From positions 27,885-91,884 of the forward strand of contig DVMF01000041.1 of assembly GCA_018715125.1 (NCBI GenBank): a DNA stretch of 64,000 nucleotides, written 5' to 3'. The position numbers and the translations under genes are program-made. This document shows, piece by piece, positions 1-9,328 of this stretch; position 1 is the stretch's first letter, and each line of letters opens with the position of its first letter. Source of the stretch: Candidatus Coprousia avicola. GTDB taxonomy: Bacteria; Actinomycetota; Coriobacteriia; Coriobacteriales; Coriobacteriaceae. The notes under the pieces are model-generated. The model had not been told where the DNA came from. It saw nothing but the letters and a program-made list of their open reading frames with translations, and searched no databases.

Positions 1-1126
1 TCGCCATGGCAAAGGCGAGCGGATAGCGCGCCTTGATATCGGCGAGAATGGGATTGTTCATCGAGAGGTGATGTCGCAGGCGCGTCGCAAGCGGCACGAT
101 ATGACGCGCCAGGTTCATGCGCAGCTCGAGGTCTGAGGAGAAGTCGAAGAGAAAATCGCTCCGTATGCGCTCGACCATCTCCCCCACGACGTTCCAGACC
201 TCGTCCGGTATGACAAGGCCCTCGCCGCCGTCATCCGTTCCGCCGTTGAGCACGCGCTTCCCCGCAAGGTGCATGGTAATGTAGGCAACCTCAGATTCCG
301 GAAGCTCGCACGGCACATCGCGCTCGATGAGGCGGGCGATCCTGTGCGCCACCGGCCATGCGGAAGAGGCGCGCAGCCCCTTGTCGTCAATCCCCCCAAG
401 AGGGACGTAATGGCCGGCGCGTATGCGCATCACGGCGATGCAGACATGTACGAGCAGGTTGCGGTAGAGCAGCGAGTTGATGTGGAAGCTCTCCGCCTCG
501 AGCGCCTCGTCAACGCAACCTGACACCACGTCGAGCAGACGCCTGTCCTCACCCGATTCTCCGAGTCCTATTGTCTGGAGAGCCCCCCGAGCCTCGGGCG
601 ACCTTCGCCTCCCCGCTCCGCCGATGGCGACATCTGCCAAGCAAAGCCGACGCGCCATTTCCGGACCGGTCACGCGCATACCGTAATGCGGGCGCTTCTC
701 GAGCGTCAGGCCAAAGCGATCGAGCGCCTGCTCGACCAAACGCATGTCTGCCGAGAGCGTCGTGCGCGATACGTACAGCATGCCCGACAGCTCGTCGAGC
801 GTAATGTAGCCAGAACGCGATAGCAGGTCGTTGATGAGATAGGAGACCCGCTCGTCGCGCGTCTGAGGCACCGCGCCTTCCACCTCGCCCGCAAGGAGCA
901 GATTACGATAAGTCTGCTCGTCCTCGACAACAAGGTAGTAGCCTGCGCCGCTCTCACCATCGCGCTCATATACGATCTGCGCGGCCGGGCCGAGTTCGCC
1001 ATTGGCATGCTTGATATAGGAGAAGAGCGTCCGTTCACGCACGCCAAGTTGCGCCGTCAGAGCGTCGACTGACGCCGCGGGGTGCTCGGCAAGGTATGCG
1101 ATTAGGGTGCGGTCATGCGTGTTCAT
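1..1126 (-). CDS. BglG/Mga-type transcriptional regulator with N-terminal HTH and PRD domains (3' end truncated by window edge)
   Basis: My own reverse-strand translation from ATG at 1126: MNTHDRTLIAYLAEHPAASVDALTAQLGVRERTLFSYIKHANG..., then a second HTH-like segment (YITLDELSGMLYVSRTTLSADMRLVEQAL) and PRD-like helices; open to the window edge, so absent from the ORF track. Confidence 0.75.
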   Translation of the reverse strand, partial: MNTHDRTLIAYLAEHPAASVDALTAQLGVRERTLFSYIKHANGELGPAAQIVYERDGESGAGYYLVVEDEQTYRNLLLAGEVEGAVPQTRDERVSYLINDLLSRSGYITLDELSGMLYVSRTTLSADMRLVEQALDRFGLTLEKRPHYGMRVTGPEMARRLCLADVAIGGAGRRRSPEARGALQTIGLGESGEDRRLLDVVSGCVDEALEAESFHINSLLYRNLLVHVCIAVMRIRAGHYVPLGGIDDKGLRASSAWPVAHRIARLIERDVPCELPESEVAYITMHLAGKRVLNGGTDDGGEGLVIPDEVWNVVGEMVERIRSDFLFDFSSDLELRMNLARHIVPLATRLRHHLSMNNPILADIKARYPLAFAMA

Positions 1127-1327
1127 ACGGCTCCTCCTCGCTATTCAGCATAAAAAAAGACCGAGGGGTGTTCCATCGCATTCGATGCACCGATGCACTG
1201 CATACAACTTGTACGAAATATCGAGTGTCGTGCGACCCCAACAAGAACGGGAGGGCGGGCGCCCGCAGTTCACAGCTGCAGGCACCCGCCCCCACCAAAA
1301 CGCGCAAGGCGCGATTGTGCGATGAGC

Positions 1328-2632
1328 CTATGCGCGCGGCTCCAGCACGATGAGCGCGTCTCCGGTAAAGGGATGCTGCACCACGCGGGTCGCACCCTCA
1401 TCGACCGTCACCGGCAGATGCGCGACGCGCTTCTGCTCGAGGTCGATGGCCCGCGCGGTGTAGCCATCAAGCGCAACCGAGAGCTTGAGCACCGTTGCGC
1501 GGGGCATGTAGACCACATACGTCGGGCGCTCGGCGGTGTTGTGCGCCACGCGAATCTGCTCGCGGTCGTCGGCGAGCTCGTCTTGCGCCGGCACGAGGCT
1601 GCGGCACGCAAGCGCATCGAGAAGCTGCGGAATCATACCGAAGTCCCACACGCCGGGAAGCTGCAAGGCCTCCTGCCAGCGGAAGGGCGCGTCAAAGCCC
1701 TCGCCGAGCGCCGAGCCGCGGCTCAGCGACGTCTGCCAATTCCAGATGCCGTGCGCACCGTAGGTAACGCCCGCGCACGCACCCGCCAGCATGCCGGCCC
1801 ACGCCGAGGCGCGGCAATTCTCCGCGTTGAAGCGCACGTACACGTGACGGCTCGCGCCCATCATCTCGTAGCACGGCTCCGAGTTGATCATCGGCTTCTT
1901 GGGGTAGGCGGCCGCGATGTCCTGCGGCAGCTTCCACGCCTCGTCCTGCGCGAGCGCGTTGTGACCCGGCTGGTACATATAGAAGTCCAGACGATCGACA
2001 AACGGCTCGGGGATGGTGCGGTTCGCACGGTTGATGTGCATGGTCCTGAGGCGCGTGGGCGCGAGCGCGCACACCGCGGCAAGAGCCGCCTCGTAATAGG
2101 GCAGGCACTCCTCGCTCTTCCAGTCGGTATCGCCCGTCACCACGTAGACCGGCTTAAACTCATCGAGATACGAGACGACGCGCTCCACGTGCCGGCGCAC
2201 CTCGTCGAGGGGCATCGTCGGCGCCCCGAAGCGCTCGGCGATGGCGCTCCCCCACGTGCCGGGCACGTAGTTGCACCACATGAGCACGAGCGCCGGACGG
2301 ATGCCGTGCGCCACCGCCGTGCGGCACATCTCGCGCGCACGCTCCCAATACGCCGCATTGGGGCTCTCCCAGTCAAACGTCGTCCCATCCTCGCTCGCAT
2401 ACGGATAGATGCCGAGGTCGGGACGGCAGCGATCCCACTGCGGCAGCGTGTTGATCTGCAGCGTGTTGATACCCTGCTCCGCGCGGCGGGTCAGATAGTA
2501 GTCCCAGTCCTCCAAGCTGATGCTCGTGAATGCGCTCCAGCAGGTGTCGGCCAGCCAGAACCAGGGCTTGCCGTCGCACAGAAAGCCGTCGCGCGCCTCG
2601 TTAACCGTCAGTGTCCCCAGTGCCATATCCAT
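1328..2632 (-). CDS. DUF4038-type glycoside hydrolase (GH140/apiosidase-like fold)
   Basis: 434 aa; 'DGKPWFWLADTCWSAFTSISLEDWDYYLTRRAEQGINTLQINTLP' is typical of DUF4038 (beta/alpha)8 glycosidases. Confidence 0.65.
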   Translation of the reverse strand: MDMALGTLTVNEARDGFLCDGKPWFWLADTCWSAFTSISLEDWDYYLTRRAEQGINTLQINTLPQWDRCRPDLGIYPYASEDGTTFDWESPNAAYWERAREMCRTAVAHGIRPALVLMWCNYVPGTWGSAIAERFGAPTMPLDEVRRHVERVVSYLDEFKPVYVVTGDTDWKSEECLPYYEAALAAVCALAPTRLRTMHINRANRTIPEPFVDRLDFYMYQPGHNALAQDEAWKLPQDIAAAYPKKPMINSEPCYEMMGASRHVYVRFNAENCRASAWAGMLAGACAGVTYGAHGIWNWQTSLSRGSALGEGFDAPFRWQEALQLPGVWDFGMIPQLLDALACRSLVPAQDELADDREQIRVAHNTAERPTYVVYMPRATVLKLSVALDGYTARAIDLEQKRVAHLPVTVDEGATRVVQHPFTGDALIVLEPRA

Positions 2633-2708
2633 CCTTTCTCACTGCAACGCCAGCCGGCGCCGCCGTTGTTACCGTACCCTAGACGCGCCCATGCGGCGCA
2701 CGAGGACA

Positions 2709-2746
2709 GCGGGCCCCGTCGCCCTCCATGGCGCGACGGGGCCCGC
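2709..2746. terminator. Strong 13-bp hairpin (GCGGGCCCCGTCG / CGACGGGGCCCGC) between PTS and DUF4038 genes
   Basis: Perfect 13-bp inverted repeat, 12-nt loop; no T-tract, so terminator or processing/attenuation hairpin. Confidence 0.45.
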
Positions 2747-2825
2747 AGGCTGCGGGCGGCGCGGTCAGGACGTCCCGCGCGCTACCCGTTCTTCACTCAT
2801 GAGGCATGAGGCTAAAGCCCCTACC

Positions 2826-4280
2826 TTACGCACCCATGAGGGCGCTCTCGTCCTCTTCCTCCATCTCGGCGAGCTCTTCCTTGGTGAAGCCCGTGAGGAA
2901 GACCACCACGGCGGCGATCACGAAGGAAACGGCCATACCGATGATGGCGGCGATGACGTTCCACTGGCCGCCCTGCAGGTAGTTGAGGATGACCATGAAG
3001 TTGGAGGAGCCACCGGCCAGGTAGTAGGTGACGCCGAGGATGCCGGAGAGCACCGCGCCGATGGCGCCGCCGATGAACATGCCGAGCATGGTGCGGCGGA
3101 AGCGCAGCAGGATGCCGAAGAGGGCGGGCTCGGTCACGCCGCCGGCGATGGCGGAGATGACGTAGCCAAGGGCGAGGCCCTTCTCATCCTTGTTCTTCAT
3201 GCGCAGGAACGCACCGAAGGCGCAGCCCCACACCGCGGTCATGGCACAGTTGGTGGAGACGAAGACGAACGGGTCGTAGCCAGCGGCGATAATCTGCACC
3301 TGAGCGAGCAGGATGACGGGCAGGTGCATGCCGGCGACCACGAACAGCTGCCAGAAAGCGCCGAGGATCGCCATGACGATGAAGACCGCGATGCCGCCCA
3401 TGTCGGCGAGGCCGAAGAGCGCGCCGGCGATGCCCTGACCAAGCAGGTTGCCGAGCGGGGCGAGCGCGATGAGCATGATGGGCACTACGACGATGAGCGT
3501 GCAGAACGGGGTGAAGATGGTCGACAGCGTGTCGGGCATGTGCTTGCGGATGAACTTCTCGACCACATAGAGCACCGGCACCGTCAGGATGATGGGCAGC
3601 ACGCTCTGCGAGTAGTTGGCCGCAGTAATCTGGATGCCGTAAACACTCACCACGCCCACCGGGTCAGCGGAGGCAGCGGAGACGATGCTCGGTGCGATGA
3701 GCAGGCCGCCGAGAAGCATGCCGAGCACCGGGGACGCGCCTATCTTCTTAGCCGCTGCATAGCCGAGATAGATAGGCAGGAAGTACATGCCCGCCTCGAA
3801 CAGCGTGGTGTAGAAGAAGGTGTAGACGGGATCGGTCTCGGTCACGATGTTGAGCATCTGCGGGCCGAGGATGACCGCGAAGGTGCGGAACAGACCGGAG
3901 CCCATGAGCAGCGGGATCAGCTGGACCATGGAACCTGACAGGTAGTCGAGGATTTTGTTGCCGACAACCTTCGGGGTGAGCTTCTCCTTGGGCGCGTCGA
4001 GGTTCTCCTTCACCTCGGCGCCGCGGGCGACACCGGAGATGGCGATGAACTCGTCGAGCACCTTGGGCACGTTCTGGCCGATGATGACCTGGAGCTGGGT
4101 GCCGGCGAACTGCGCGCCCAGCACGCCCTTGACCTTCTTGATCTTCTCAACGTCTGCAAGGTTGTTGTCCTTGAGCGTGAGGCGCAGGCGCGTCATGCAG
4201 TTGGTCGCGGTGGTAACGTTACTTGCACCTCCCACCAACTCTAGGACGCTTTGCGCGATTTGCTTGTTGTCTACTGCCAT
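2826..4280 (-). CDS. PTS transporter subunit EIIBC (glucose/beta-glucoside family), no EIIA domain
   Basis: MAVDNKQIAQSVLELVGGASNVTTATNCMTRLRLTLKD (EIIB Cys motif) followed by a multi-TM EIIC; C-terminus at TM end plus an acidic tail. Confidence 0.9.
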   Translation of the reverse strand: MAVDNKQIAQSVLELVGGASNVTTATNCMTRLRLTLKDNNLADVEKIKKVKGVLGAQFAGTQLQVIIGQNVPKVLDEFIAISGVARGAEVKENLDAPKEKLTPKVVGNKILDYLSGSMVQLIPLLMGSGLFRTFAVILGPQMLNIVTETDPVYTFFYTTLFEAGMYFLPIYLGYAAAKKIGASPVLGMLLGGLLIAPSIVSAASADPVGVVSVYGIQITAANYSQSVLPIILTVPVLYVVEKFIRKHMPDTLSTIFTPFCTLIVVVPIMLIALAPLGNLLGQGIAGALFGLADMGGIAVFIVMAILGAFWQLFVVAGMHLPVILLAQVQIIAAGYDPFVFVSTNCAMTAVWGCAFGAFLRMKNKDEKGLALGYVISAIAGGVTEPALFGILLRFRRTMLGMFIGGAIGAVLSGILGVTYYLAGGSSNFMVILNYLQGGQWNVIAAIIGMAVSFVIAAVVVFLTGFTKEELAEMEEEDESALMGA

Positions 4281-4337
4281 GGGGGTCCCCTTTCCCCTAT
4301 CGGGGCCGGACGTCGTCCTGTCCATCCGACCAGCCTT

Positions 4338-4361
4338 TTCAGTAAACGCTTGTTTACTGAA
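4338..4361. promoter_or_regulatory. Operator-like inverted repeat TTCAGTAAA-N6-TTTACTGAA
   Basis: Perfect 9-bp arms upstream of PTS EIIBC; half-site TTTACTGAA recurs at 4476-4484 in the same divergent intergenic region. Confidence 0.55.
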
Positions 4362-4637
4362 TGTTTATAGTTGCAGCTTACCTTGTTTTTATTTTCGACC
4401 TGCATGGATTCCGGTGAACGGTAGGATTTTTCAGATAAACGTGCGATTATTCGCATGAAGCGCAACTTCTTAGCATTTACTGAAGTTTATGCAGCTCAAT
4501 TGACGCAACACTAAGTGTGTGGATTGGTATGTCGGGCACTCGTCGACTCTCCTCAGCTCTCGGTACCTGCCGTTTAACAGGCATTACACTACGTTCACCG
4601 GCTGCTGAACCGTTATGGCATCCACACTCTCGTATAC

Positions 4638-4649
4638 TAAACATGTTTA
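4638..4649. promoter_or_regulatory. 12-bp palindrome TAAACATGTTTA overlapping a TATACT -10-like element
   Basis: Just upstream of the esterase gene start (4674). Confidence 0.4.
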
Positions 4650-4673
4650 TATTCTGTCTTGGAAAGGATTGCT

Positions 4674-6035
4674 ATGGCAGAAACGGATGTCACCCTCGAA
4701 CCCATGTACCGCACCGTCACCACTTTGGGCGACTTCGGGCCCTGGATTTCGCGTCTGGTGCTCGAGCTCCCCGACGAGATCGGCGTAAACGACGTCACGC
4801 CCGCCACGTTCAACGTCTTCTGCACGCGCCGCGAGCGCACCGGCACGGTGCTCATGCGCAAAGAACGCGGTGCCGACCACGCCGCGCCATCGATGGGCTA
4901 CGTCCCGGTGCTCGCCGCCTATCCCGCGACGCCTGAGGGCAAGCGCGCCGAACACGGATCTCACGTCGCTCTCGAGCTGCCCGAAGTGCGCCTCACCAAG
5001 CGCGTCGAGGGCGGCGTCATGGGCTCGCGCAAGATCGACAACTGCTTCCGCATCACCCAGACCGCTACCATCCCCACCGCTACCGACCCGCTCGTGGGCC
5101 TAGTCTTCGAAACCTGCGCCGGTGATATCTGTCCCGCGCTCGACCGCTGGCACGAGGCCGAGATGGCCGAAGCCGTCGACGGCATCAAGATGGAGTACGG
5201 CTACTACGAGCCTGACTTCGAGCCCGCGCCGGCCGGCCCGTTTGGCCCCGCCAAGGCTAAGCCCGAGAAGGCGGCGCTTATCGTCTACCTGCACGGCGCC
5301 GGCGAGGGCAAGGGAGAGAGCGAGGACGGCGGCATCCCCGGCGGCCCGCTCGTGCCCGAGGGTCCGGTGCGCGCCTATACCGGCAACCGCGTGACCGCCC
5401 TCTCGCAGAAGAAGATTCAGGGCTACTTCGACGGGGCTGCCTGGGTACTCGTCCCGCAATGCCCGACGTTTTGGATGGACAACGGGGTCGAGCAGCTCGG
5501 TCATAGCAACCAGAGCATCTACGCACGCGCGCTCAAGGCCCTCATCGACGAGTTCATCGCCGCGCACGCCGACCGCATCGACACGAGCCGCATCATCGTG
5601 GGCGGCCTTTCCAACGGCGGCTTCATGACGCTGCGCATGTGCCTCGATTACCCCGGCTTCTTCGCTGCCGGCCTGCCCTGCTGCGCCCCCTGGTTCGACG
5701 CCACCGCCGAGGATGTCTCCGGTCTCTCCCAGACGCCGCTGTGGTTCACCCATAGCAAGGGCGACGAGCTCGTCGACCCCAAGGAGACCGTGCTGCCGCT
5801 CCGCCGCGCCCTCGCCGCCGCCGGCGCCATGGTGCACTGCACGTACTTCGACCACGTCGAAGACCTTACCGGCGTCTATCGCGAGGCCGACGGCTCGCCC
5901 AAGAAGACCTTTAACCACGGTGTCTGGATCCATGTGTTCAACGACTTCTGCCGCACCGACATCGACGGCACGAACGTCATGATCGACGGCGAGCCCGTAG
6001 GCATGTGGGAGTGGGCGGCGCGCCAGCGGGCGTAG
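4674..6035 (+). CDS. Alpha/beta hydrolase (esterase / prolyl-oligopeptidase-like)
   Basis: 'LIVYLHGAGEGKGES', 'IIVGGLSNGGFMTLRMCLDYP' (G-x-S-x-G-G nucleophile), 'THSKGDELVDP' (Asp region). Confidence 0.75.
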   Translation: MAETDVTLEPMYRTVTTLGDFGPWISRLVLELPDEIGVNDVTPATFNVFCTRRERTGTVLMRKERGADHAAPSMGYVPVLAAYPATPEGKRAEHGSHVALELPEVRLTKRVEGGVMGSRKIDNCFRITQTATIPTATDPLVGLVFETCAGDICPALDRWHEAEMAEAVDGIKMEYGYYEPDFEPAPAGPFGPAKAKPEKAALIVYLHGAGEGKGESEDGGIPGGPLVPEGPVRAYTGNRVTALSQKKIQGYFDGAAWVLVPQCPTFWMDNGVEQLGHSNQSIYARALKALIDEFIAAHADRIDTSRIIVGGLSNGGFMTLRMCLDYPGFFAAGLPCCAPWFDATAEDVSGLSQTPLWFTHSKGDELVDPKETVLPLRRALAAAGAMVHCTYFDHVEDLTGVYREADGSPKKTFNHGVWIHVFNDFCRTDIDGTNVMIDGEPVGMWEWAARQRA

Positions 6036-6075
6036 CGGCCGGACGCACCGTAAACGTGAAGATGAAAGGGCTCAG

Positions 6076-7608
6076 ATGACCTCGTCCGAAACCAAACCGC
6101 GGGTAATCGTGACAACCGATCTTGAGGTTGATGACATGAACTCGCTCATCCACCTCGCCCTCTACCTCAACCTGCTCGACGTCGAGGCGGTGGTGACCAC
6201 CGCGTCGCAGTACCATTTCTTGGGTGACGGCGCGCATACGCTCGGCGAGGTCACGCCGCATTGGCGCACCAAGGGCGTCCGCTCCTACACCTGGAAGGTC
6301 GTCCCCCACGAGCCCGACCCCGAGGCCGGCGCGCTCACGAGCTACCGGCCCTTCCCGCGCACCTGGGTCCAGGACCTCTGGACCCATGAGTACGCCGAGG
6401 CGTGGACGCACCTCAACGCCAACGCCGCCGCGGCTGGCGAGCCCGCGTTTCCCACCCCCGGCGAGATGCTTGCCCGCACCTTTGAGGGCAATGTGGCGTT
6501 TGAGGGGGACGTGCGCGCCGACACCCCCGGCTCCGACGTCATCAAGCAGGCCGTCTTAGACAATGACCCGCGTCCGCTCTGGCTGCTCTCGTGGGGAGGC
6601 ATGAACACCATCGTCCGCGCTCTCATGGCCATCGCCGACACCTGGCAGGACACGCCGGAATGGGGCGCGGTCCGCGCACGCGTCTATGCGAAGGTGCGCG
6701 TCATGGGGGTCATGAACGGCGTCGGCCAGGACAACAGCTGGCTCGACCACGGCGCGCCGCTCTTTCCCGATCTCGTCTTTCTGCGCGCCCCGTTTGCCTA
6801 CGGCGGCTACGTCGACGCCGTGGCGGGCCAGCCCGACACCCTCGACCTGTTCCGCGCCCCGTGGCCCGAGGAGCGCCTCACCCGCGGCAACGGCCCGCTT
6901 ATGGCACGCTACATGCTCTACGGCGACGGCAAGGTCTATGAGAACGAACCCGAGCGGTTCCAGTTCGGCAAGACCGCGACGCTCGACTGGGGGCTTGACG
7001 GCATGGAGCCCATCCAGTTTACCCCGGGCGACTTCATGGCGGAGGGCGACTCGATGACCTACATTCCGCTCATCCCCTTTGGGCTGCGCGGCGTCGGGGC
7101 AGACGGCACCACGGACCCCGGCTTCGGGACCGTGCTGGGCCCGCTGTTCCGCGACCGCATCGACGACGCGGATGCGGGCCCGAGCTTTGCCGATCTGGGC
7201 AGGGCCTCCGACGAGAACCCCAATCCCTACCTGCGCGCCTACCAAGAGGATTTTGCCGTGCGCGCCTCCTGGTGCGCCCACGAGCCCGCCGCCTGCAACC
7301 ACCCGCCCCGCATCGAGCATGTCACCGCGGACGCAAGCGCACGCCCGGGAGAGGAGGTCGCGCTCAGCGCCTGGGTGTCGGACCCCGATGGCGACCTCAT
7401 CACCTGCGTCTGGTTCGCCGACGTGCCGACCTGCTCCTACGAGGGCGCCGTCGACCTGGCCGCTTGGCGCGGCAAGGGCGCGAGCGTCGTGTTTGCTGTG
7501 CCCGCCGACGCGCGTCCCGGCGACCGCTTCACCCTCACGCTGCGCGCGCAAGACGTCGCGGAGCGTCCCTGCACGCGCTACGCGCAGGCCGCCGTAACCG
7601 TCGCGTAG
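6076..7608 (+). CDS. DUF1593 / Sde182-like protein (nucleoside-hydrolase-like domain)
   Basis: 'KPRVIVTTDLEVDDMNSLIHLALYLNLLDVEAVVTTASQYHF...' typical of DUF1593, plus a C-terminal Ig-like region. Confidence 0.75.
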   Translation: MTSSETKPRVIVTTDLEVDDMNSLIHLALYLNLLDVEAVVTTASQYHFLGDGAHTLGEVTPHWRTKGVRSYTWKVVPHEPDPEAGALTSYRPFPRTWVQDLWTHEYAEAWTHLNANAAAAGEPAFPTPGEMLARTFEGNVAFEGDVRADTPGSDVIKQAVLDNDPRPLWLLSWGGMNTIVRALMAIADTWQDTPEWGAVRARVYAKVRVMGVMNGVGQDNSWLDHGAPLFPDLVFLRAPFAYGGYVDAVAGQPDTLDLFRAPWPEERLTRGNGPLMARYMLYGDGKVYENEPERFQFGKTATLDWGLDGMEPIQFTPGDFMAEGDSMTYIPLIPFGLRGVGADGTTDPGFGTVLGPLFRDRIDDADAGPSFADLGRASDENPNPYLRAYQEDFAVRASWCAHEPAACNHPPRIEHVTADASARPGEEVALSAWVSDPDGDLITCVWFADVPTCSYEGAVDLAAWRGKGASVVFAVPADARPGDRFTLTLRAQDVAERPCTRYAQAAVTVA

Positions 7609-7708
7609 AGGCAAGGGCCCCTACGCCCTTGAGGGCTCCCGCGGGGAGGTCTATACACGCCTCCCTGCCGATTTGATGCCCACTTGGCAAGCGAGCCCCC
7701 TAGACACG

Positions 7709-7743
7709 CAAAAGGCGGGAGCCGGGGAAACCCGACTCCCGCC
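7709..7743 (-). terminator. Intrinsic terminator of PTS EIIBC (7771-9216)
   Basis: GGCGGGAG-n-CGGG-GAAA-CCCG-n-CTCCCGCC hairpin followed in minus-strand sense by TTTTGCG. Confidence 0.65.
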
Positions 7744-7770
7744 CTGAGGGGCTTACCGCATGTATGCGCC

Positions 7771-9216
7771 CTAGGCCTCGATAGCCTCGAGGTTCTCCTC
7801 GTCCATCTCGGCGAGCTCCTCCTTGGAGAAGCCGAACATGAACGTCAGCACCGCGGCGATGACAAACGCCACGACCGAAGAGATCACCATGCAAACGAGG
7901 TTGCCCGTGCCCTCCTGCAGGTACGCCAGAATGTAGAGCAGATTGGACGAGCCGCCCGCGATACCCGCAGTGCAGCCGAGGATACCGGCGAGCACGCCGC
8001 CGATGGCACCGCCGATAAGCACCGGCGGAATAGTGCGGCGGAAGCGGAGAAGCAGACCGTAGAGCGCGGGCTCGGTAACGCCACCGGCAAGAGCCGCGAC
8101 GAAGTAGCCCCATGCCAGGCTCTTCTCGTCCTTGTTGCGCAGACGGAGGGCGGAACCGAGCACCATGCCCCAGACCGCAACCATGGCGATGTTGGAGGCG
8201 ACGAAGATGAACTTATCGGAACCGACCGAGAGCAGCGTCACCATAGCGGGCATGATGATCACGCCGTGCATACCGGTGATGACGAAAAGCTGCCAGAACG
8301 CGCCCACGATGCCCATGGCGATGAGGTAGCCGATGCCGCCCATGTCAGCGATGCCGTACAGGAACATCGAGAACACGTTGCCGAGCTCGTTGCCGATGGG
8401 CGCGAGCACCACCAGCGCGACGGGGACCATGATGACCATGGTGCAGAACGGGGTGAAGATGGTCGAGAGCACATCGGGCATCACGCGCTTGATGGCCTTC
8501 TCGACAAAGTACAGCGCCGCCACCGACAGAAGGATCGGCAGGACGGACTGCGAGTAGTTGAGCGCCTGGATGTGGATGCCGTACACCACGAGCTCGCCGC
8601 CGTCGGTTGCGAGCTGCACGATACCCGGCGAGATGAGCACGCCGCCCATCATCATGCCGAGGGCCGGGCTGGCGCCGAGCTTCTTGGCCGCCGAGTAGCC
8701 CAGGTAAATGGGCAGGAAGTACATGGCGGCATCAAAGAGGTAATTGTTAAAGAGCAGGTAGGTGGGATCCTCAGCCGAGACCAAATTGAGCAGGGTCGGG
8801 CCGATGACCACGGCAAACGTGCGGAACAGACCGCCGGCCATAAAGAGCGGGATGAGCATCGCGATCGAGCCGGACAGATAGTTCAAGATGTTGTTGCCGA
8901 TCACCTTGGGCGTCAGCTTCTCCTTGGGCGCGTCGAGGTTCTCGTCGATGGCGGCGTGCTTGGTAAAGCCGCCCATAGCGCAGACCTCGTCGTAGACCTT
9001 GGGCACGTTCTGGCCGATGATGACCTGGAACTGGCCGCCCGACATCTGCGCGCCGATAACGCCCTTGAGCTTTTTGACCTTCTCGATATCAGGGATGCCG
9101 TTGTCCTTCAGCGTGAAGCGCAGGCGCGTCATGCAATGCGTGACGTTGCTGACGTTCTCGATACCGCCCACGGCGGCCAGAACGTCTTCGGCGATCTTCT
9201 TGTTATCGACTGCCAT
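7771..9216 (-). CDS. PTS transporter subunit EIIBC, no EIIA domain
   Basis: MAVDNKKIAEDVLAAVGGIENVSNVTHCMTRLRFTLKD... EIIB followed by EIIC; paralogous to 2826-4280. Confidence 0.9.
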   Translation of the reverse strand: MAVDNKKIAEDVLAAVGGIENVSNVTHCMTRLRFTLKDNGIPDIEKVKKLKGVIGAQMSGGQFQVIIGQNVPKVYDEVCAMGGFTKHAAIDENLDAPKEKLTPKVIGNNILNYLSGSIAMLIPLFMAGGLFRTFAVVIGPTLLNLVSAEDPTYLLFNNYLFDAAMYFLPIYLGYSAAKKLGASPALGMMMGGVLISPGIVQLATDGGELVVYGIHIQALNYSQSVLPILLSVAALYFVEKAIKRVMPDVLSTIFTPFCTMVIMVPVALVVLAPIGNELGNVFSMFLYGIADMGGIGYLIAMGIVGAFWQLFVITGMHGVIIMPAMVTLLSVGSDKFIFVASNIAMVAVWGMVLGSALRLRNKDEKSLAWGYFVAALAGGVTEPALYGLLLRFRRTIPPVLIGGAIGGVLAGILGCTAGIAGGSSNLLYILAYLQEGTGNLVCMVISSVVAFVIAAVLTFMFGFSKEELAEMDEENLEAIEA

Positions 9217-9234
9217 AAGACCTCCTCAGGTCTT
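9217..9234 (-). promoter_or_regulatory. RBS-loop hairpin AAGACCT-GAGG-AGGTCTT abutting the PTS start codon
   Basis: Perfect 7-bp stem, 4-nt loop (GAGG) containing the Shine-Dalgarno core, directly 5' of ATG (9216). Confidence 0.55.
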
Positions 9235-9328
9235 GGTGCACCGCGCGTGCGGTGCGAAACGTAAACACCGTCGCCCGGCCGCGGGCGCCACGCGCCGTGC
9301 GGCCTCAGGCCGGTTTACCTGCGCCCCC

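Noticed and set aside
1193-2809. 538-aa plus-strand ORF over the DUF4038 gene
   Set aside because: Shadow ORF; low-complexity Arg/His/Ala composition.
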